Notes: generated from the letters alone by a model not told the origin. Positions 8,387-17,904 are shown, numbered from the stretch's first letter. The stretch: DNA of 64,000 nt from Pseudomonas grimontii (GCF_007858185.1 NZ_VFES01000001.1:310001-374000); one strand, 5' to 3'. A program made the numbers and translations.

Positions 8387-9199
8387 TTACAACACACCGC
8401 CCAAGCCAAAGCGCTTCTTTAACACCGTCTCCAACAACCCCTTAGGCAACAACGCCGCCATCAACGGCAACGCCCGGCTGCCATTGCCCGAGCGCAACAG
8501 GCGCGGCGGCTGTGGTTGTTGCACCGCCTTGAGCACATCCGCCGCAAACACGCTGGCCGGGGTGGGCTTGTCCTGAGAGGCCTGGCTGCGTGCGCGAATA
8601 CCTTCGCGCAACGGCCACCATGGCGATTTTTCGTTGATCAACAGCTCGGCCTGGGCGCCGGCGTTTTTTGCAAAGCTTGTATCGATGGCGCCGGGCTGCA
8701 CTTCCATCACCCGTACGCCAAAGGGTGCCAGCTCCATGCGCAATGCATCACTCAACGCATGCACTGCCGCCTTGGAGGCGCAGTAGGCGCCGGCGAACGG
8801 CGTGACCAATACGCCGGAGACGCTGCCGATATTCACCACCAGGCCTTTACTGCGGCGCAGGGCCGGGAACAGCGCCTGTGTCACGCCGACGAGGGAAAAT
8901 ACATTGGTCTGGAACTGACGCTGCATCGCGTCGGTGCCGCCATCGAGCAGCGGGCCCATGGCGCCGTAGCCAGCGTTGTTGACCAGCACATCCAGCTCAC
9001 CCAGTTGTTCGGCCAGGCGCTGTAACGCGGCACTGTCGTTGACGTCGAGTTCGACTGCATTGAAACCCGCGGCGGCGAGGGCGGTTACGTCTTCCGGGCG
9101 GCGGGCGCTGGCCCACACGTTGAAGCCGGCGGATTTGAAGGCATCGGCCAGGGCGCGGCCAATACCGCTGGAGCAACCGGTGATCAGTACGTTGGGCAT
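8387..9199 (-). CDS. Short-chain dehydrogenase/reductase (classical SDR)
   Basis: This 270-residue protein has all classical SDR marks: the cofactor motif TGCSSGIG at 7-14, NNAG at 74-77, the catalytic Ser region NIGSVSG at 124-130, and Tyr139 and Lys143 in YCASK. The R33-R34 pair after the second strand suggests NADP(H) preference. The C-terminal extension is rich in Pro, Arg and Leu. The substrate cannot be inferred. Composition is typical of the core genome, so this gene marks the right border of the accessory island. The next gene on the same strand lies 14 nt upstream. Confidence 0.88.
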   Translation of the reverse strand: MPNVLITGCSSGIGRALADAFKSAGFNVWASARRPEDVTALAAAGFNAVELDVNDSAALQRLAEQLGELDVLVNNAGYGAMGPLLDGGTDAMQRQFQTNVFSLVGVTQALFPALRRSKGLVVNIGSVSGVLVTPFAGAYCASKAAVHALSDALRMELAPFGVRVMEVQPGAIDTSFAKNAGAQAELLINEKSPWWPLREGIRARSQASQDKPTPASVFAADVLKAVQQPQPPRLLRSGNGSRALPLMAALLPKGLLETVLKKRFGLGGVL

Positions 9200-9213
9200 G
9201 GATCAGTCCTTTG

Positions 9214-9678
9214 TCAGTCCGAGAAACTGCCTTGCAGGTGCTCGGCACGAAATTCCAGGGTTTGCGGGCGGTAGCCGGGGCGCAGCGGCGGGGTGGGCAG
9301 GCAGTCGTCCCAGGTGGCGCCGGCCTGCAACTCGCCGGGGCCGCGATAGCGTGGAGCGGCGTAGACGTTGTCGGCCAGGTTGACGGTGTCGCCCGGTGCA
9401 TAGGCGGCGACGCGCCAGCGCAGTTCGGTGAGGGGCACGTCGTTGCCGTTGTTCAGGGTCAGCTTGAGCGGTCGGTCGGCCGGGCATTCCTGCGGGGCGT
9501 AGGTGATGCGTAGTTCCAGGCGCGCCAGTTGTGAGGCTTCACGGTTGTCCAGCCAGACCACCCAAACGGCTACGCAACCCAGGCCAGCCAAGGCAGCGAG
9601 GGAAACCGGAAGGGCTTTGGCCGGGTAGCGCAGCAGGAGGACCAGCCAGGTGATGATCAGGAGAACGCCGAAGAACAT
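9214..9678 (-). CDS. Conserved hypothetical membrane-anchored protein
   Basis: The protein is about 154 residues from the ATG at 9678, which follows GAGGTGG; a GTG three codons upstream is less likely. Two hydrophobic segments (about residues 2-17 and 24-42) are followed by a periplasmic-looking beta-rich domain (LELRITYAPQECP, then TLNNGNDVPLTELRWRVAAY). Pseudomonas genomes carry such a gene beside SDR genes, sometimes loosely labelled a multidrug transporter, but nothing here supports transport. It is probably co-transcribed with the SDR gene. Confidence 0.7.
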   Translation of the reverse strand: MFFGVLLIITWLVLLLRYPAKALPVSLAALAGLGCVAVWVVWLDNREASQLARLELRITYAPQECPADRPLKLTLNNGNDVPLTELRWRVAAYAPGDTVNLADNVYAAPRYRGPGELQAGATWDDCLPTPPLRPGYRPQTLEFRAEHLQGSFSD

Positions 9679-9774
9679 GGAGACCACCTCGAATAGGGAA
9701 CGAGCATCCTAACTTAAGCGTAGGTGGGATTGGCTACCTTGAGTGCTGTGGTGGCCGGGGCGGGCCTCATCGGG

Positions 9775-9942
9775 GCATAGGTATTTACACAACTTTTCAG
9801 ACCCTGACAAATCTCCCTGTGGCGAGCGGGCTTGTCCCGCGAGGGGCTGCTACGCAGCCCAACGCGGGGCAAGCCCGCTCGCCACAGGTGCCCTATCTGC
9901 CGGGTGTTCAGCGTGGGGCCAAAGTTGTGTAGATACCTATGC
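9775..9942. repeat. Inverted repeat enclosing a REPIN (MITE-like composite)
   Basis: Two 23-nt arms, 9775-9797 and 9920-9942, are inverted copies with 21 of 23 matches (arm sequence GCATAGGTATYTACACAACT). They enclose the REPIN at 9818-9886. A second REPIN of a different type abuts the right arm. The element contains no ORF that looks coding. Confidence 0.65.
9818..9886. repeat. REPIN, TGTGGCGAGCGGG type
   Basis: Two inverted REP units (TGTGGCGAGCGGGCTT and its complement) are separated by a short spacer containing a GGGCTGC/GCAGCCC stem. The same unit recurs at 55946-56079 and as a half element at 63146-63179. Confidence 0.85.
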
Positions 9943-10018
9943 TCATCGGGGGCAAGCCCCCTCCCACATTTGAATGTATTCGCAGATCAAAGGTGGGAGG
10001 GGGCTTGCCCCCGATGAG
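9942..10018. repeat. REPIN, TGTGGGAGGGGGCTTG type (inverted outside-in orientation)
   Basis: The arms CTCATCGGGGGCAAGCCCCC and its complement face each other around a 25-nt AT-richer spacer. The REP heads point inward, the reverse of the copies at 27227 and 32400. It lies between the SDR/membrane-protein gene pair and the 3' end of algA. Confidence 0.8.
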
Positions 10019-10045
10019 GCCCTCACCGCCAGCGCAAATCCCAAA

Positions 10046-10104
10046 CAAAAAGCCCCCACCCAACCCACTGCGGATAGGGGACGCAATGGGCTGGGCGAGG
10101 GCTT
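10046..10104 (-). terminator. Rho-independent terminator of the alginate operon
   Basis: On the minus strand, just after the algA stop, a long GC-rich stem (10082-10104 pairing with 10051-10073, with a few mismatches) is followed by GGGGGCTTTTTG, giving a short T-run. It is well placed to end the alg transcript. An opposite T-run at 10103-10110 makes it potentially bidirectional. Confidence 0.75.
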
Positions 10105-10119
10105 CTTTTTACGACTGTT

Positions 10120-11571
10120 TTACTGCGCGATAGTTTTCACCGAAACGCCACGTTCAACCGGCGTCGAGCGACCATAGATATCTTCAAACCGCTCGATATC
10201 GTCTTCGCCCAGGTAGCTGCCCGATTGCACTTCGATGATCTCCAACGGGATCTTGCCCGGGTTGCGCAGGCGGTGCACCGAGGCGATCGGGATGTAGGTG
10301 GACTGGTTCTCGCAGAGCAGGAACACGTTCTCGTCACAGGTGACTTCGGCAGTGCCGCTGACCACGATCCAGTGTTCGGCGCGGTGGTGGTGCATTTGCA
10401 GCGACAGGCACGCACCCGGCTTGACCGAGATGTGCTTGACCTGGAAGCGGCCGCCCATGTCCACCGAGTCGTAGGAGCCCCACGGACGATAGACTTCGCA
10501 GTGGTTCTGGGTTTCGCTGCGGCCCTGTTCGTTGAGGGTGTTGACCATCTGCTTGACGCCCTGGACCTTGTCCTTGTGGGCAATCATCATCGCGTCCTTG
10601 GTTTCCACCACGACGATGTTTTCCAGGCCGATCACCGACACCAGTTTGCCGTTGCCGTGGATCATGCAGTTCTTGCTGTCCTGGATCACCACGTCGCCCT
10701 TGGTGACGTTGCCGTTGGCGTCTTTGTCGTTGACCGCCCACAGCGAGGCCCAGCAACCCACGTCGCTCCAACCGGCACTCAACGGCACCACGCAGGCGCG
10801 CTGGGTTTTTTCCATCACGGCGTAGTCGATGGAGTTGTCCGGGCAGCAGGCGAAGGTGGCTTCGTCGAAGGTCACGGTGTCGGCGTCTTGCTGGCTGCGT
10901 TCCAGGGTCAGCACGCAGGTGTCGTAGATGTCCGGATCGTGCTTTTTCAGCTCTTCCAGGAAGCGGCTGGCGCGGAACAGGAACATGCCGCTGTTCCAGA
11001 AGTAACCGCCGCTTTTGACGAACTCGACGGCGCGTTTTTCATCGGGTTTTTCCACGAACTGTTGTACGCGGCTCACGCCTTCGGGCAGCAGCGAATCGTT
11101 GGTGGACTTGATGTAGCCGTAGCCGGTTTCCGGACGGGTCGCCGGCACGCCGAACAGCACCATCTCGCCACGCTCGGCGGCCACGGTGGCCAGGGCCAGG
11201 GCGCGTTGCAGGGCTTTCTGGTCGTCGATCACGTGGTCGGCCGGCAGGACCAGCATCAGTTCATCACGGCCTTCGTTGACCAGCATCATCGCGGTCAGGG
11301 CCACGGCCGGCGCGGTGTTGCGGCCGAACGGTTCCATCAGGATGCGCTGGCACTCCAGCTTACGGTTGGCCAGTTGCTCGTTGACGATGAAGCGATGGTC
11401 CTTGTTGCAGACCACGATCGGGGAGTCCATGCCTTCGAACACCAGGCGTTCCAGGGTTTGTTGGAACAGCGTGTGCTCGCCGGTCAGGGCCAGGAATTGT
11501 TTTGGGAACTGTTTACGGGAAAGCGGCCAAAGACGTGAGCCGCTACCACCGGAAAGGATTACTGGGATCAT
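10120..11571 (-). CDS. algA: Bifunctional mannose-6-phosphate isomerase / GDP-mannose pyrophosphorylase
   Basis: This 483-residue protein makes mannose-6-phosphate from fructose-6-phosphate and GDP-mannose from mannose-1-phosphate, the first and third steps to the alginate precursor. The N-terminal nucleotidyltransferase signature is GGSGSRLWPLSR (about 8-19), with FVEKP further on. The C-terminal cupin carries the type II PMI metal motif QMHHHRAEHW. The start ATG follows AAGGAG. It is the last gene of the alginate operon, separated from algF by about 150 nt holding a REPIN. The length equals that of known AlgA proteins. Confidence 0.95.
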   Translation of the reverse strand: MIPVILSGGSGSRLWPLSRKQFPKQFLALTGEHTLFQQTLERLVFEGMDSPIVVCNKDHRFIVNEQLANRKLECQRILMEPFGRNTAPAVALTAMMLVNEGRDELMLVLPADHVIDDQKALQRALALATVAAERGEMVLFGVPATRPETGYGYIKSTNDSLLPEGVSRVQQFVEKPDEKRAVEFVKSGGYFWNSGMFLFRASRFLEELKKHDPDIYDTCVLTLERSQQDADTVTFDEATFACCPDNSIDYAVMEKTQRACVVPLSAGWSDVGCWASLWAVNDKDANGNVTKGDVVIQDSKNCMIHGNGKLVSVIGLENIVVVETKDAMMIAHKDKVQGVKQMVNTLNEQGRSETQNHCEVYRPWGSYDSVDMGGRFQVKHISVKPGACLSLQMHHHRAEHWIVVSGTAEVTCDENVFLLCENQSTYIPIASVHRLRNPGKIPLEIIEVQSGSYLGEDDIERFEDIYGRSTPVERGVSVKTIAQ

Positions 11572-11604
11572 GTGTTTCTCCTTGAATCAATTTGGGTCAG
11601 AGCC

Positions 11605-11693
11605 TGTGGGAGGGGGCTTGCTCCCGATGGCGGTGATTCAGTCAGTACATCTGTTACTGAACCACCGTATTCGCGAGCAAGCCCGCTCCCACA
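11605..11693. repeat. REPIN between algA and algF
   Basis: TGTGGGAGGGGGCTTGCTCC and a diverged inverted partner (GAGCAAGCCCGCTCCCACA) flank a spacer that itself has an inverted repeat (GGTGATTCAGT / ACTGAACCACC). It lies within the alginate transcript and could stabilise or attenuate the message before algA. Confidence 0.85.
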
Positions 11694-11720
11694 AGGGGGA
11701 GCGTCAATTTCAAAAGCTAA

Positions 11721-12374
11721 TCAGCGGGTCGACACCGGGCGCTTGACCCAAACTGGCGACAAGCTCGAACCCGAGCCGGTGACATACAGCACCGCCGCTT
11801 CACCACGTTCCAACGCAACCGGCTTCACATCGCCGACTTTCTTGTCGCCGTCATACAGCGCCAGGCTGACCTTCACCGGGTTGATTTCGCGCTCGCCACG
11901 ACCTTTGGCGGCCACCGACTTGACCACGTCGGTCTTGCCGTCGGCGGTCTTCAGGGTCAGGGCCTTGTCGCTCAGGTTCTGCACGCGCACCAGGGATTTC
12001 TGCTTGTTCTTGAACGGCGGTTCTTCGATCAGCTGTGGCTGGCCGCTGCTGTTGTTGACCAGGGTGTAGTAGTGATCGGCGGCGAGTTTGACCGGCACGG
12101 TTTGGCTGCCGATCTTGGCGCTGTAGTCGCCGCCGGGCATGAAGCTGAAGTCGCTGCTGGCCAGCGGGGCCACTTCGTTGAGGTTGGTGCTGCCAACTGT
12201 CGCGCTGACTTCCTGGTTGGAGGCGTTGTAGACACGCACGAAGCTTGAGCCTTTCGGTGCGACTGGGCCGTACAAGGCTGCGTCACCGGCGAAGGCGGAC
12301 AGGGATACCAAGCTCATACCGGCAGCCAGGGCCAGAGTCTTAGCGAGACGACGCGGAGTAGTAGTGAAAGTCAT
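11721..12374 (-). CDS. algF: Alginate O-acetylation protein AlgF
   Basis: The protein is about 217 residues from the ATG at 12374 (AGAGAGGTAA upstream); a longer frame reaches back into algJ but lacks a site. The N-terminus has a Sec signal ending in SLSAFAGDAALYG. AlgF is a periplasmic partner of AlgI and AlgJ in acetylating mannuronate residues. The mature part is beta-rich (FVRVYNASNQEVSATVG). It sits in the conserved I-J-F order. Confidence 0.92.
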   Translation of the reverse strand: MTFTTTPRRLAKTLALAAGMSLVSLSAFAGDAALYGPVAPKGSSFVRVYNASNQEVSATVGSTNLNEVAPLASSDFSFMPGGDYSAKIGSQTVPVKLAADHYYTLVNNSSGQPQLIEEPPFKNKQKSLVRVQNLSDKALTLKTADGKTDVVKSVAAKGRGEREINPVKVSLALYDGDKKVGDVKPVALERGEAAVLYVTGSGSSLSPVWVKRPVSTR

Positions 12375-12390
12375 GTGAGTTACCTCTCTT

Positions 12391-13566
12391 TCAGTTTTGC
12401 GCCCGGTCGGGCGTCTCGGATTTTTTAAGGGTGTTCTGTGCCATGTTTTGTTGGCGCGAACCGGCTTGTTTAAGTTGCGCAACCCACGATGGGTCGGCAT
12501 CACCGATTTCGTTGTTTACGGGCAGATAGCGTTCAGGAAACTCCCAGATCAGCACCTGTGGCGGGCTGTTCTTGAAGTCGTCACTTTTCAGGTAGCTGAG
12601 CATCGGCAGGATCGGGCCGTGGCCGTCTTCGGCATAGCTGACTACGTCGCTGCCGAGTGCTTGCTTGAGGGCGCCGACGAAGTTCCAGTTGGGGTTGGCG
12701 CTGTAGCTGGTGCCCACCAGTGCCACCGGGGTTTCGCTGTCGCTGAACAGCGCGTCGTCGCCTTTGGTTTCGGCCAGTTGCGTGACGCGTTTTTCCAGCG
12801 GCTCTTTCGGTGGCATCAGGTTTTCGAACAGCGGGTCCAGGGGCAGGAACAGACGCAGGTCGCCGTTGTGCGGCTCGGTCTTCTCGGCCTCGGTGACAAA
12901 ACGCTGCGGCTCGCCGTGGAGCGGGGTCTTGTCGGCGATGGTTTTAGCCAACTGCTTGGCAGCGATTTCGGCGCCGTCCGGGGTCCAGTGGGTGTCGGTG
13001 CGCAGGAACACTTGCTTGCCGCCCAGCTTGGCCTGTTGCAACGGGCCGAGCAGGTCCGGGGCGATGATCTTGTCGGCGGCGACACGGGCGTGGAAGTCCT
13101 GGTACAGGTTGGCGTGGATGCTCGCCGGTTTCACTTCACCCAGGTGTTCCGGGTACAGGCGCACCTTGGCCGGCACGATCGCCATCACCAGTTGGATGCC
13201 CTGGGCCTTGAGCTTCTGGCGCACGCCTTCGACCAGCGCGTAGTTGCCTTCAAGGTTCTGGTCTTCGTTGACGGCGGGGTTGAACTCCTCGTCGCTGTAC
13301 AGCCAGTGATCGCGGCCCAGCACCACGCCAGGGCGGCCTTCATTGAACAGCTTGTAGTCCAGTGCGGCCCAGAGGTTGGTGCCCAATCGCTTGATCGGGA
13401 ACGCCTCGTCGTAATGGGTCTCGACGGCCTTGGTCCAGCGACCGTTGAGCACGGTCGCGTCGGCGTTGGTGCTGAAGCCCAGGAAGCTGCGCAGCGACCA
13501 GGCGCCCAGGGCGAGCAGCACCACCAGGAACAGGCCGATATAGAGGACGCGTAATGAACGGGTCAT
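12391..13566 (-). CDS. algJ: Alginate O-acetyltransferase AlgJ
   Basis: This 391-residue protein has one N-terminal membrane anchor (about residues 8-26) and a periplasmic SGNH-like domain of the ALGX/AlgJ type. The catalytic Asp-His pair is D191/H193 in RTDTHWTPDG and the nucleophile is S287 in LVGTSYS, within one residue of the P. aeruginosa D190/H192/S288. It acts with AlgI and AlgF to pass acetyl groups to the polymer. The start ATG follows GGGAG. The algI stop lies 11 nt upstream. Confidence 0.95.
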   Translation of the reverse strand: MTRSLRVLYIGLFLVVLLALGAWSLRSFLGFSTNADATVLNGRWTKAVETHYDEAFPIKRLGTNLWAALDYKLFNEGRPGVVLGRDHWLYSDEEFNPAVNEDQNLEGNYALVEGVRQKLKAQGIQLVMAIVPAKVRLYPEHLGEVKPASIHANLYQDFHARVAADKIIAPDLLGPLQQAKLGGKQVFLRTDTHWTPDGAEIAAKQLAKTIADKTPLHGEPQRFVTEAEKTEPHNGDLRLFLPLDPLFENLMPPKEPLEKRVTQLAETKGDDALFSDSETPVALVGTSYSANPNWNFVGALKQALGSDVVSYAEDGHGPILPMLSYLKSDDFKNSPPQVLIWEFPERYLPVNNEIGDADPSWVAQLKQAGSRQQNMAQNTLKKSETPDRAQN

Positions 13567-13577
13567 GGTCGGCTCCC

Positions 13578-15110
13578 TCAGAATTGGAAGTAAAGGAACG
13601 GCGAGAAACTCTGCGCCGACAGTTTGAGAATCGACGCCACGAACAGCAGCAGCACCGCAGCGCGCATGGCGTAGCGTGGCCAGTCAGCGGTCCAGTAGGC
13701 CGGTTGCACGGCAGCGTCACGGCCAACGGTGAAACCTGGCTCGTGGATGCTGCCCGGGTTGTCGCCCGGCACGGCCTTGATCAGGCTCGGGTCGGCCGGC
13801 TTGGTTTTTTCCGCAGGGCGGTTGGTGTAGAAGTCACGCAGGCCGAAGAACGCCAACGTTGCGTACGCCACCACCAGGGTCGCCACTTGCAGGCCGGTGA
13901 GGTTGGCGCGGTTGAGTTCCGACAGCGACCACTCGCCAAAGCTGAACATCGCACCGTACATACGGCCGGCGACGTGCAGGTTTTCGGCGCGGAAGATCAC
14001 CCAGCCCATCACCACCAGCAGGAACGTGAAGGCCCAGCGCAGGACGTTGAAACTGCGTGGTGCGGTGTTGAGGCCGATGGCTTTTTCAATCGCCAGCCAC
14101 ATGCCGTGCCAGGCACCCCAGACGATGTAGGTGATGTTCGCACCGTGCCACAGGCCACCGAGCAGCATGGTCAGGAACAGGTTGCGGTAGGTGGTCAGCG
14201 TGCCTTTACGGTTGCCGCCCAACGTGATGTACAGGTAGTCACGCAGCCAGGTGGACAGGCTGATGTGCCAGCGGCGCCAGAACTCGGTGATCGACTGGCT
14301 GATGTACGGCTGCTTGAAGTTTTCCATGAAGCGGAAACCCATCATCAAGCCCAGGCCGATGGCCATGTCGCTGTATCCGGAGAAGTCGAAGTACAACTGT
14401 GCGGTGTAGGCCAGCGCCCCCAGCCAGGCATCGCCGGTGGTGGGGTTTTGCAGGGCAAAACAGTGGTCGGCCACCACCGCCAGGGTGTCGGCGATGAAGA
14501 CCTTCTTGATGAAACCCTGCATGAACCGCGTGCAGCCCTCGGAGAACTTATCGAGGGTGTGGGTGCGGTTATTGAACTGGTCGGCCAGGTCGCGGAAACG
14601 CAACACCGGGCCGGCGATCAAGTGCGGGAAGATCGCCACGAACGCCGCGAAGTCGATGAGGTTGCGGGTCGCCGGGGTATCGCCACGGTAGACGTCGATG
14701 ATGTAGCTGATGGACTCGAAGATGTAGAACGAGATCCCGATCGGCAACAGCACGTGGGTGAGGATGAATGGCTCCAGGCCCGCCGACTTCATCATCACGT
14801 TGATGCTGTCGACGCCGAAGTTGGCGTACTTGAAGTAGCCGAGGATGCACAGGTCGACCACCACGCCGAGCAGCAGCCAGCGCTGGGCCGGCTTGGTGCG
14901 CACGCCAGCGGCACCGACCTTGAGGCCGATCCAGTAGTTCCACAGCGTGACGGCCGCAAACAGCGCCAGGAAGTCCACTCGCCACCAGGCGTAGAACACG
15001 TAGCTGGCCAACAGCAGCAGCAGGTTGCGATAGCGTTGCCCGCTCAAGTAGTACAAGCCGAGAAAGATCGGCAAGAACAGAAACAGGAACACATTGGACG
15101 AGAAAACCAT
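13578..15110 (-). CDS. algI: Membrane-bound O-acyltransferase AlgI
   Basis: The protein is about 510 residues from the ATG at 15110 (GGAG eight bases upstream), giving the usual N-terminus MVFSSNVFLFLFLPIFLGLY; an upstream in-frame ATG at 15134 is less likely. It is a multi-pass MBOAT with the conserved WRRWHIS motif (H282) and active-site H322 in GLWHGAN, at the same position as in P. aeruginosa AlgI. It moves acetyl groups across the inner membrane for alginate acetylation. Confidence 0.95.
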   Translation of the reverse strand: MVFSSNVFLFLFLPIFLGLYYLSGQRYRNLLLLLASYVFYAWWRVDFLALFAAVTLWNYWIGLKVGAAGVRTKPAQRWLLLGVVVDLCILGYFKYANFGVDSINVMMKSAGLEPFILTHVLLPIGISFYIFESISYIIDVYRGDTPATRNLIDFAAFVAIFPHLIAGPVLRFRDLADQFNNRTHTLDKFSEGCTRFMQGFIKKVFIADTLAVVADHCFALQNPTTGDAWLGALAYTAQLYFDFSGYSDMAIGLGLMMGFRFMENFKQPYISQSITEFWRRWHISLSTWLRDYLYITLGGNRKGTLTTYRNLFLTMLLGGLWHGANITYIVWGAWHGMWLAIEKAIGLNTAPRSFNVLRWAFTFLLVVMGWVIFRAENLHVAGRMYGAMFSFGEWSLSELNRANLTGLQVATLVVAYATLAFFGLRDFYTNRPAEKTKPADPSLIKAVPGDNPGSIHEPGFTVGRDAAVQPAYWTADWPRYAMRAAVLLLFVASILKLSAQSFSPFLYFQF

Positions 15111-15219
15111 CCCGATCTCTCCATGTTTAACCAACAGTCAAGGGCCGCAGCCCCCCCAAACCCCCCCACGAATTCCGGGGAGGGCGGTACAACAATTTCA
15201 CTGTCAAGCGCGGTTCAAG

Positions 15220-15309
15220 TGTGGGAGGGGGCTTGCCCCCGATAGCGGTGTGTCATTCAACACAGATGGCGACTGTTACACCGCCATCGGGAGCAAGCCC
15301 CCTCCCACA
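15220..15309. repeat. REPIN between algI and algL
   Basis: TGTGGGAGGGGGCTTGCCCC and its inverted copy are separated by a spacer with a GCGGTGTGTC / GACTGTTACACCGC stem. It lies in the roughly 215-nt gap between the algL stop and algI start, the longest gap inside the alginate operon. Confidence 0.88.
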
Positions 15310-15326
15310 TTTCTAACCGCGTTCCG

Positions 15327-16436
15327 TCAGCTGCCTTTGTTGCCTTTTTCATGCGCCGGGTCGTAGACCTTGGTCAGGTCACCCCCGAGGCGGAAGGTCT
15401 TGAACGGTTGCATCCCATGCTTGCGCTCGATCACATCCGGCGCGCAGGTGTAGAGGGTGCAGAACGGTTCGAGCCAGGCATACTTCATGTCCTCCTTGAG
15501 GTCCTTCATGTCCTGCTCTTTGCCGTTCTTCTGTTCGAAGATCTCCGGGTCCTTGACCCCGGCCAGCACTTTGTCGCCCAGGCGCTTGAGCGCGCTGTTG
15601 TTTTCCTGGCGCAGGTCAACCCCGTTGACCAGGGCAAAACTGGCGATCATCGACAGTGGCGGCAATGCGTAGTTGTGGTACGACAAGGCGCGTTGCTGAC
15701 GCTTCAATTCGTTGGGCAGGAAGCCCTGGTCGTCGACCTGGTTCACGCCGACTTTGTATTCCTTCACGGCCCAATCAAACAGGTCGCGACGGTTGGTGGC
15801 GATGGAGGTTGCCATCACCGACCAGGCGGCCCAGTAGGAGTGGTTGTTGGTTTTTTCCAGCGGCAGGTTGTCCCAGTCGCTGACCACCTGATCGGCCAGT
15901 TTGTTGAACCAGGCTTCGATCAGTTGCGATTCCTGCTGGTGGTTGGCCAATGGGTGCGAGTCGGAGAACTTCAGGCGTACATAGGCCGACGCCATGCTGC
16001 CCAGTGCCCATTTGCGCATGGACTTGCCGGTGTGGTTGAAGTCCTTGGACATCAACGCATCGGCCTTGGCCCAACTGGTCAGCCAGTTGAGCGTGCATTC
16101 CAATTGTTCCGGACGACCGTCGCGCATGAACTGCATCACGCGCTTGCTGGTGTCTTTTTCCAGCTTGGTGATGTCGGCGGTGCTGTCGCGAAAGGCTTTT
16201 TCCGACTGAACATTCAGCGTGGAACGGGCCTTGTCGGAGCCTTCGTACTTGCTGCGAAATTGCAGCGAGCCAGTGTACGGCGCCGGCATGGCATCGCAGT
16301 CATTCTTGAAGTCGCCGGTCTTGAACGCTTCAATCGGTGCGAAATAGCCCTGGGGCGGACGCAGTGGCGCGGCGGCGTTGGCTGCACCGGCGAAGATCGC
16401 CAGGCCCAGCAACGATGGAATCAATAACTTCTGCAT
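15327..16436 (-). CDS. algL: Poly(beta-D-mannuronate) lyase
   Basis: The protein is about 369 residues from the ATG at 16436 (GAGG seven bases upstream); the upstream in-frame ATG at 16448 overlaps algX and has no site. A signal peptide ends near AGAANAAAP. The lyase core shows [16 protein letters not shown] and [10 protein letters not shown] (about 196-205, with the catalytic His and Tyr). AlgL degrades stray periplasmic polymer during synthesis. Family PL5, normal length. Confidence 0.95.
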   Translation of the reverse strand: MQKLLIPSLLGLAIFAGAANAAAPLRPPQGYFAPIEAFKTGDFKNDCDAMPAPYTGSLQFRSKYEGSDKARSTLNVQSEKAFRDSTADITKLEKDTSKRVMQFMRDGRPEQLECTLNWLTSWAKADALMSKDFNHTGKSMRKWALGSMASAYVRLKFSDSHPLANHQQESQLIEAWFNKLADQVVSDWDNLPLEKTNNHSYWAAWSVMATSIATNRRDLFDWAVKEYKVGVNQVDDQGFLPNELKRQQRALSYHNYALPPLSMIASFALVNGVDLRQENNSALKRLGDKVLAGVKDPEIFEQKNGKEQDMKDLKEDMKYAWLEPFCTLYTCAPDVIERKHGMQPFKTFRLGGDLTKVYDPAHEKGNKGS

Positions 16437-16444
16437 AAGTAACC

Positions 16445-17893
16445 TCATTGCCCTGTCGAGGCAGTCTGTTGACCACCCGCTGGGAATACGTTGCGTGTGC
16501 AAATTTTCGCTTCGACCTTCTGCGCGGCAGCACCCGCTTCGGGGCCCTGCACTTCCACGGCCAGCAAGTTCTGCGAGGCCCAGTCTTCATCGGTGCGCAG
16601 TTCAAAGGCGAAACGCCCGTCTGTATCGGATGTTTCGGGTTTCTCGATCTTGATGTCCTCGTGGCGCCCGTTCATGTACCAGAGGGTGGCTTGCAAGGTT
16701 TTCACCGACGGGTCGGCGAAGCGGATATCAACCTGGTGATTGGCATTACGCAGGTCTTTGTTCGAACTGTTAACCATCAATTCGTTCTTGCCGGGTTTCA
16801 ATGTAGTGCTCGCGCTCATCTGCGCGGTCTTGCCTTCGCAGCCGTTGTCGAGCAGCGACATCATCTGGCGGTAGATGGTCTCCTGGTCCAGGCGATACAG
16901 CGGTGAAAACTCCCAGATAAGGATTTTCGGCGGGCTCTTCTGGAATTCGTCGCTGCCCAGGTACTGGATCATCGAGCCTTCCAGGCCACCGCCGGGGAAG
17001 GCGACGTTGAGGATGTCGGCGCCGATTTCTTCTTCCAGGAACCCGGCGAAGTTGTAGTTCTTGCCGCTATGGCTGGTGCCCACCAGGGTGATCTGCGGGT
17101 TGCCCGAATCGCCGAACAGGTCGCCATCACCGGCTTCGCCTTTCGGCTCGGTGGTGAACTGGTCCATGTACTGGATCGCATAACTGGTGCCGCACAGTTG
17201 CCCGGCCATGTTGTGCAGGGTGCCGGTCTTGCCCATGCGCCCGGAGCGCTTGGTCTCGAATTCGCGCTTGGGTATCTCGGCGTACTCAGGCATCTGCTTG
17301 ATCTTGGCCGCGACGATTTTCGCCGTGCGCTGGGCGCCGTATGGGGTCCAGTGTTGGTCGCCACGGAAGTAGAAATCGTGGGCCGGCAATTCATCCGGCA
17401 ATTGCTCATTGGTCAACGGCGACAGGTCCGGCACCACGTAGCCCATCTTGGCGAAACGGCCGAGCATGGTTTTGTAGTTGCCCAGGGCTTTGTCGAAATC
17501 GAACGAAGCTTTTTCGGCAGGGTTGAGCTTGTTGCGGTTCACCAGGCCACGGGTCGGCTGGTAGACCACCACCAGTTCCACGCCCTTGGCCTTGAACGCA
17601 TCGTGTAGCTGCTGCATGCGTTTGTAGCCGGAAGGGCTGGTGTCGAATTCGGTGCGCAGATCTTCCTGGGTACGGAACAGCCAGTCGCCCTGGGCTTGTA
17701 CCAGGGTGGTGAAGTTCTGCTGGTAGCGCGTGGTGTAGTTCTTCGCGTCGTGCGCGGCGGGGCACAGGCTGCAGCACGGTTCGGCGCTGAACGTTGGGGC
17801 TTTCACTTCATCGGCGCGTACGCCCTGGCTGGCCGCGAGCAGGCCGAGGGTCAGACCCGAGAGGCTCAGCAGTTTGATCATGTGTGGGTGCAT
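16445..17893 (-). CDS. algX: Alginate biosynthesis protein AlgX
   Basis: The protein is about 482 residues if it starts at the ATG at 17893, nine bases after TGAGG; the first in-frame ATG at 17902 abuts that site and is less likely. It has a signal peptide, an SGNH-like acetyltransferase domain with D179/H181 in GDQHWTPYG and S274 in LVGTSHSG, and a C-terminal carbohydrate-binding module (from about residue 350). AlgX binds and acetylates alginate and belongs to the periplasmic export scaffold. Cys residues CCSLC near the mature N-terminus are as expected for disulfides. It ends just before algL. Confidence 0.94.
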   Translation of the reverse strand: MHPHMIKLLSLSGLTLGLLAASQGVRADEVKAPTFSAEPCCSLCPAAHDAKNYTTRYQQNFTTLVQAQGDWLFRTQEDLRTEFDTSPSGYKRMQQLHDAFKAKGVELVVVYQPTRGLVNRNKLNPAEKASFDFDKALGNYKTMLGRFAKMGYVVPDLSPLTNEQLPDELPAHDFYFRGDQHWTPYGAQRTAKIVAAKIKQMPEYAEIPKREFETKRSGRMGKTGTLHNMAGQLCGTSYAIQYMDQFTTEPKGEAGDGDLFGDSGNPQITLVGTSHSGKNYNFAGFLEEEIGADILNVAFPGGGLEGSMIQYLGSDEFQKSPPKILIWEFSPLYRLDQETIYRQMMSLLDNGCEGKTAQMSASTTLKPGKNELMVNSSNKDLRNANHQVDIRFADPSVKTLQATLWYMNGRHEDIKIEKPETSDTDGRFAFELRTDEDWASQNLLAVEVQGPEAGAAAQKVEAKICTRNVFPAGGQQTASTGQ

Positions 17894-17904
17894 AAGGGTC
17901 ATCC

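Noticed and set aside
9775-10018. A CRISPR array
   Set aside because: The repeats are palindromic REP units in inverted pairs with unequal spacers, not regularly spaced direct repeats, and no cas gene is present.
13554-15245. A 563-codon plus-strand ORF opposite algI and algJ
   Set aside because: It is the high-GC antisense shadow of algI: composition is dominated by H, R, Q, G and V, it has no domain, and the opposite strand encodes a textbook MBOAT protein.
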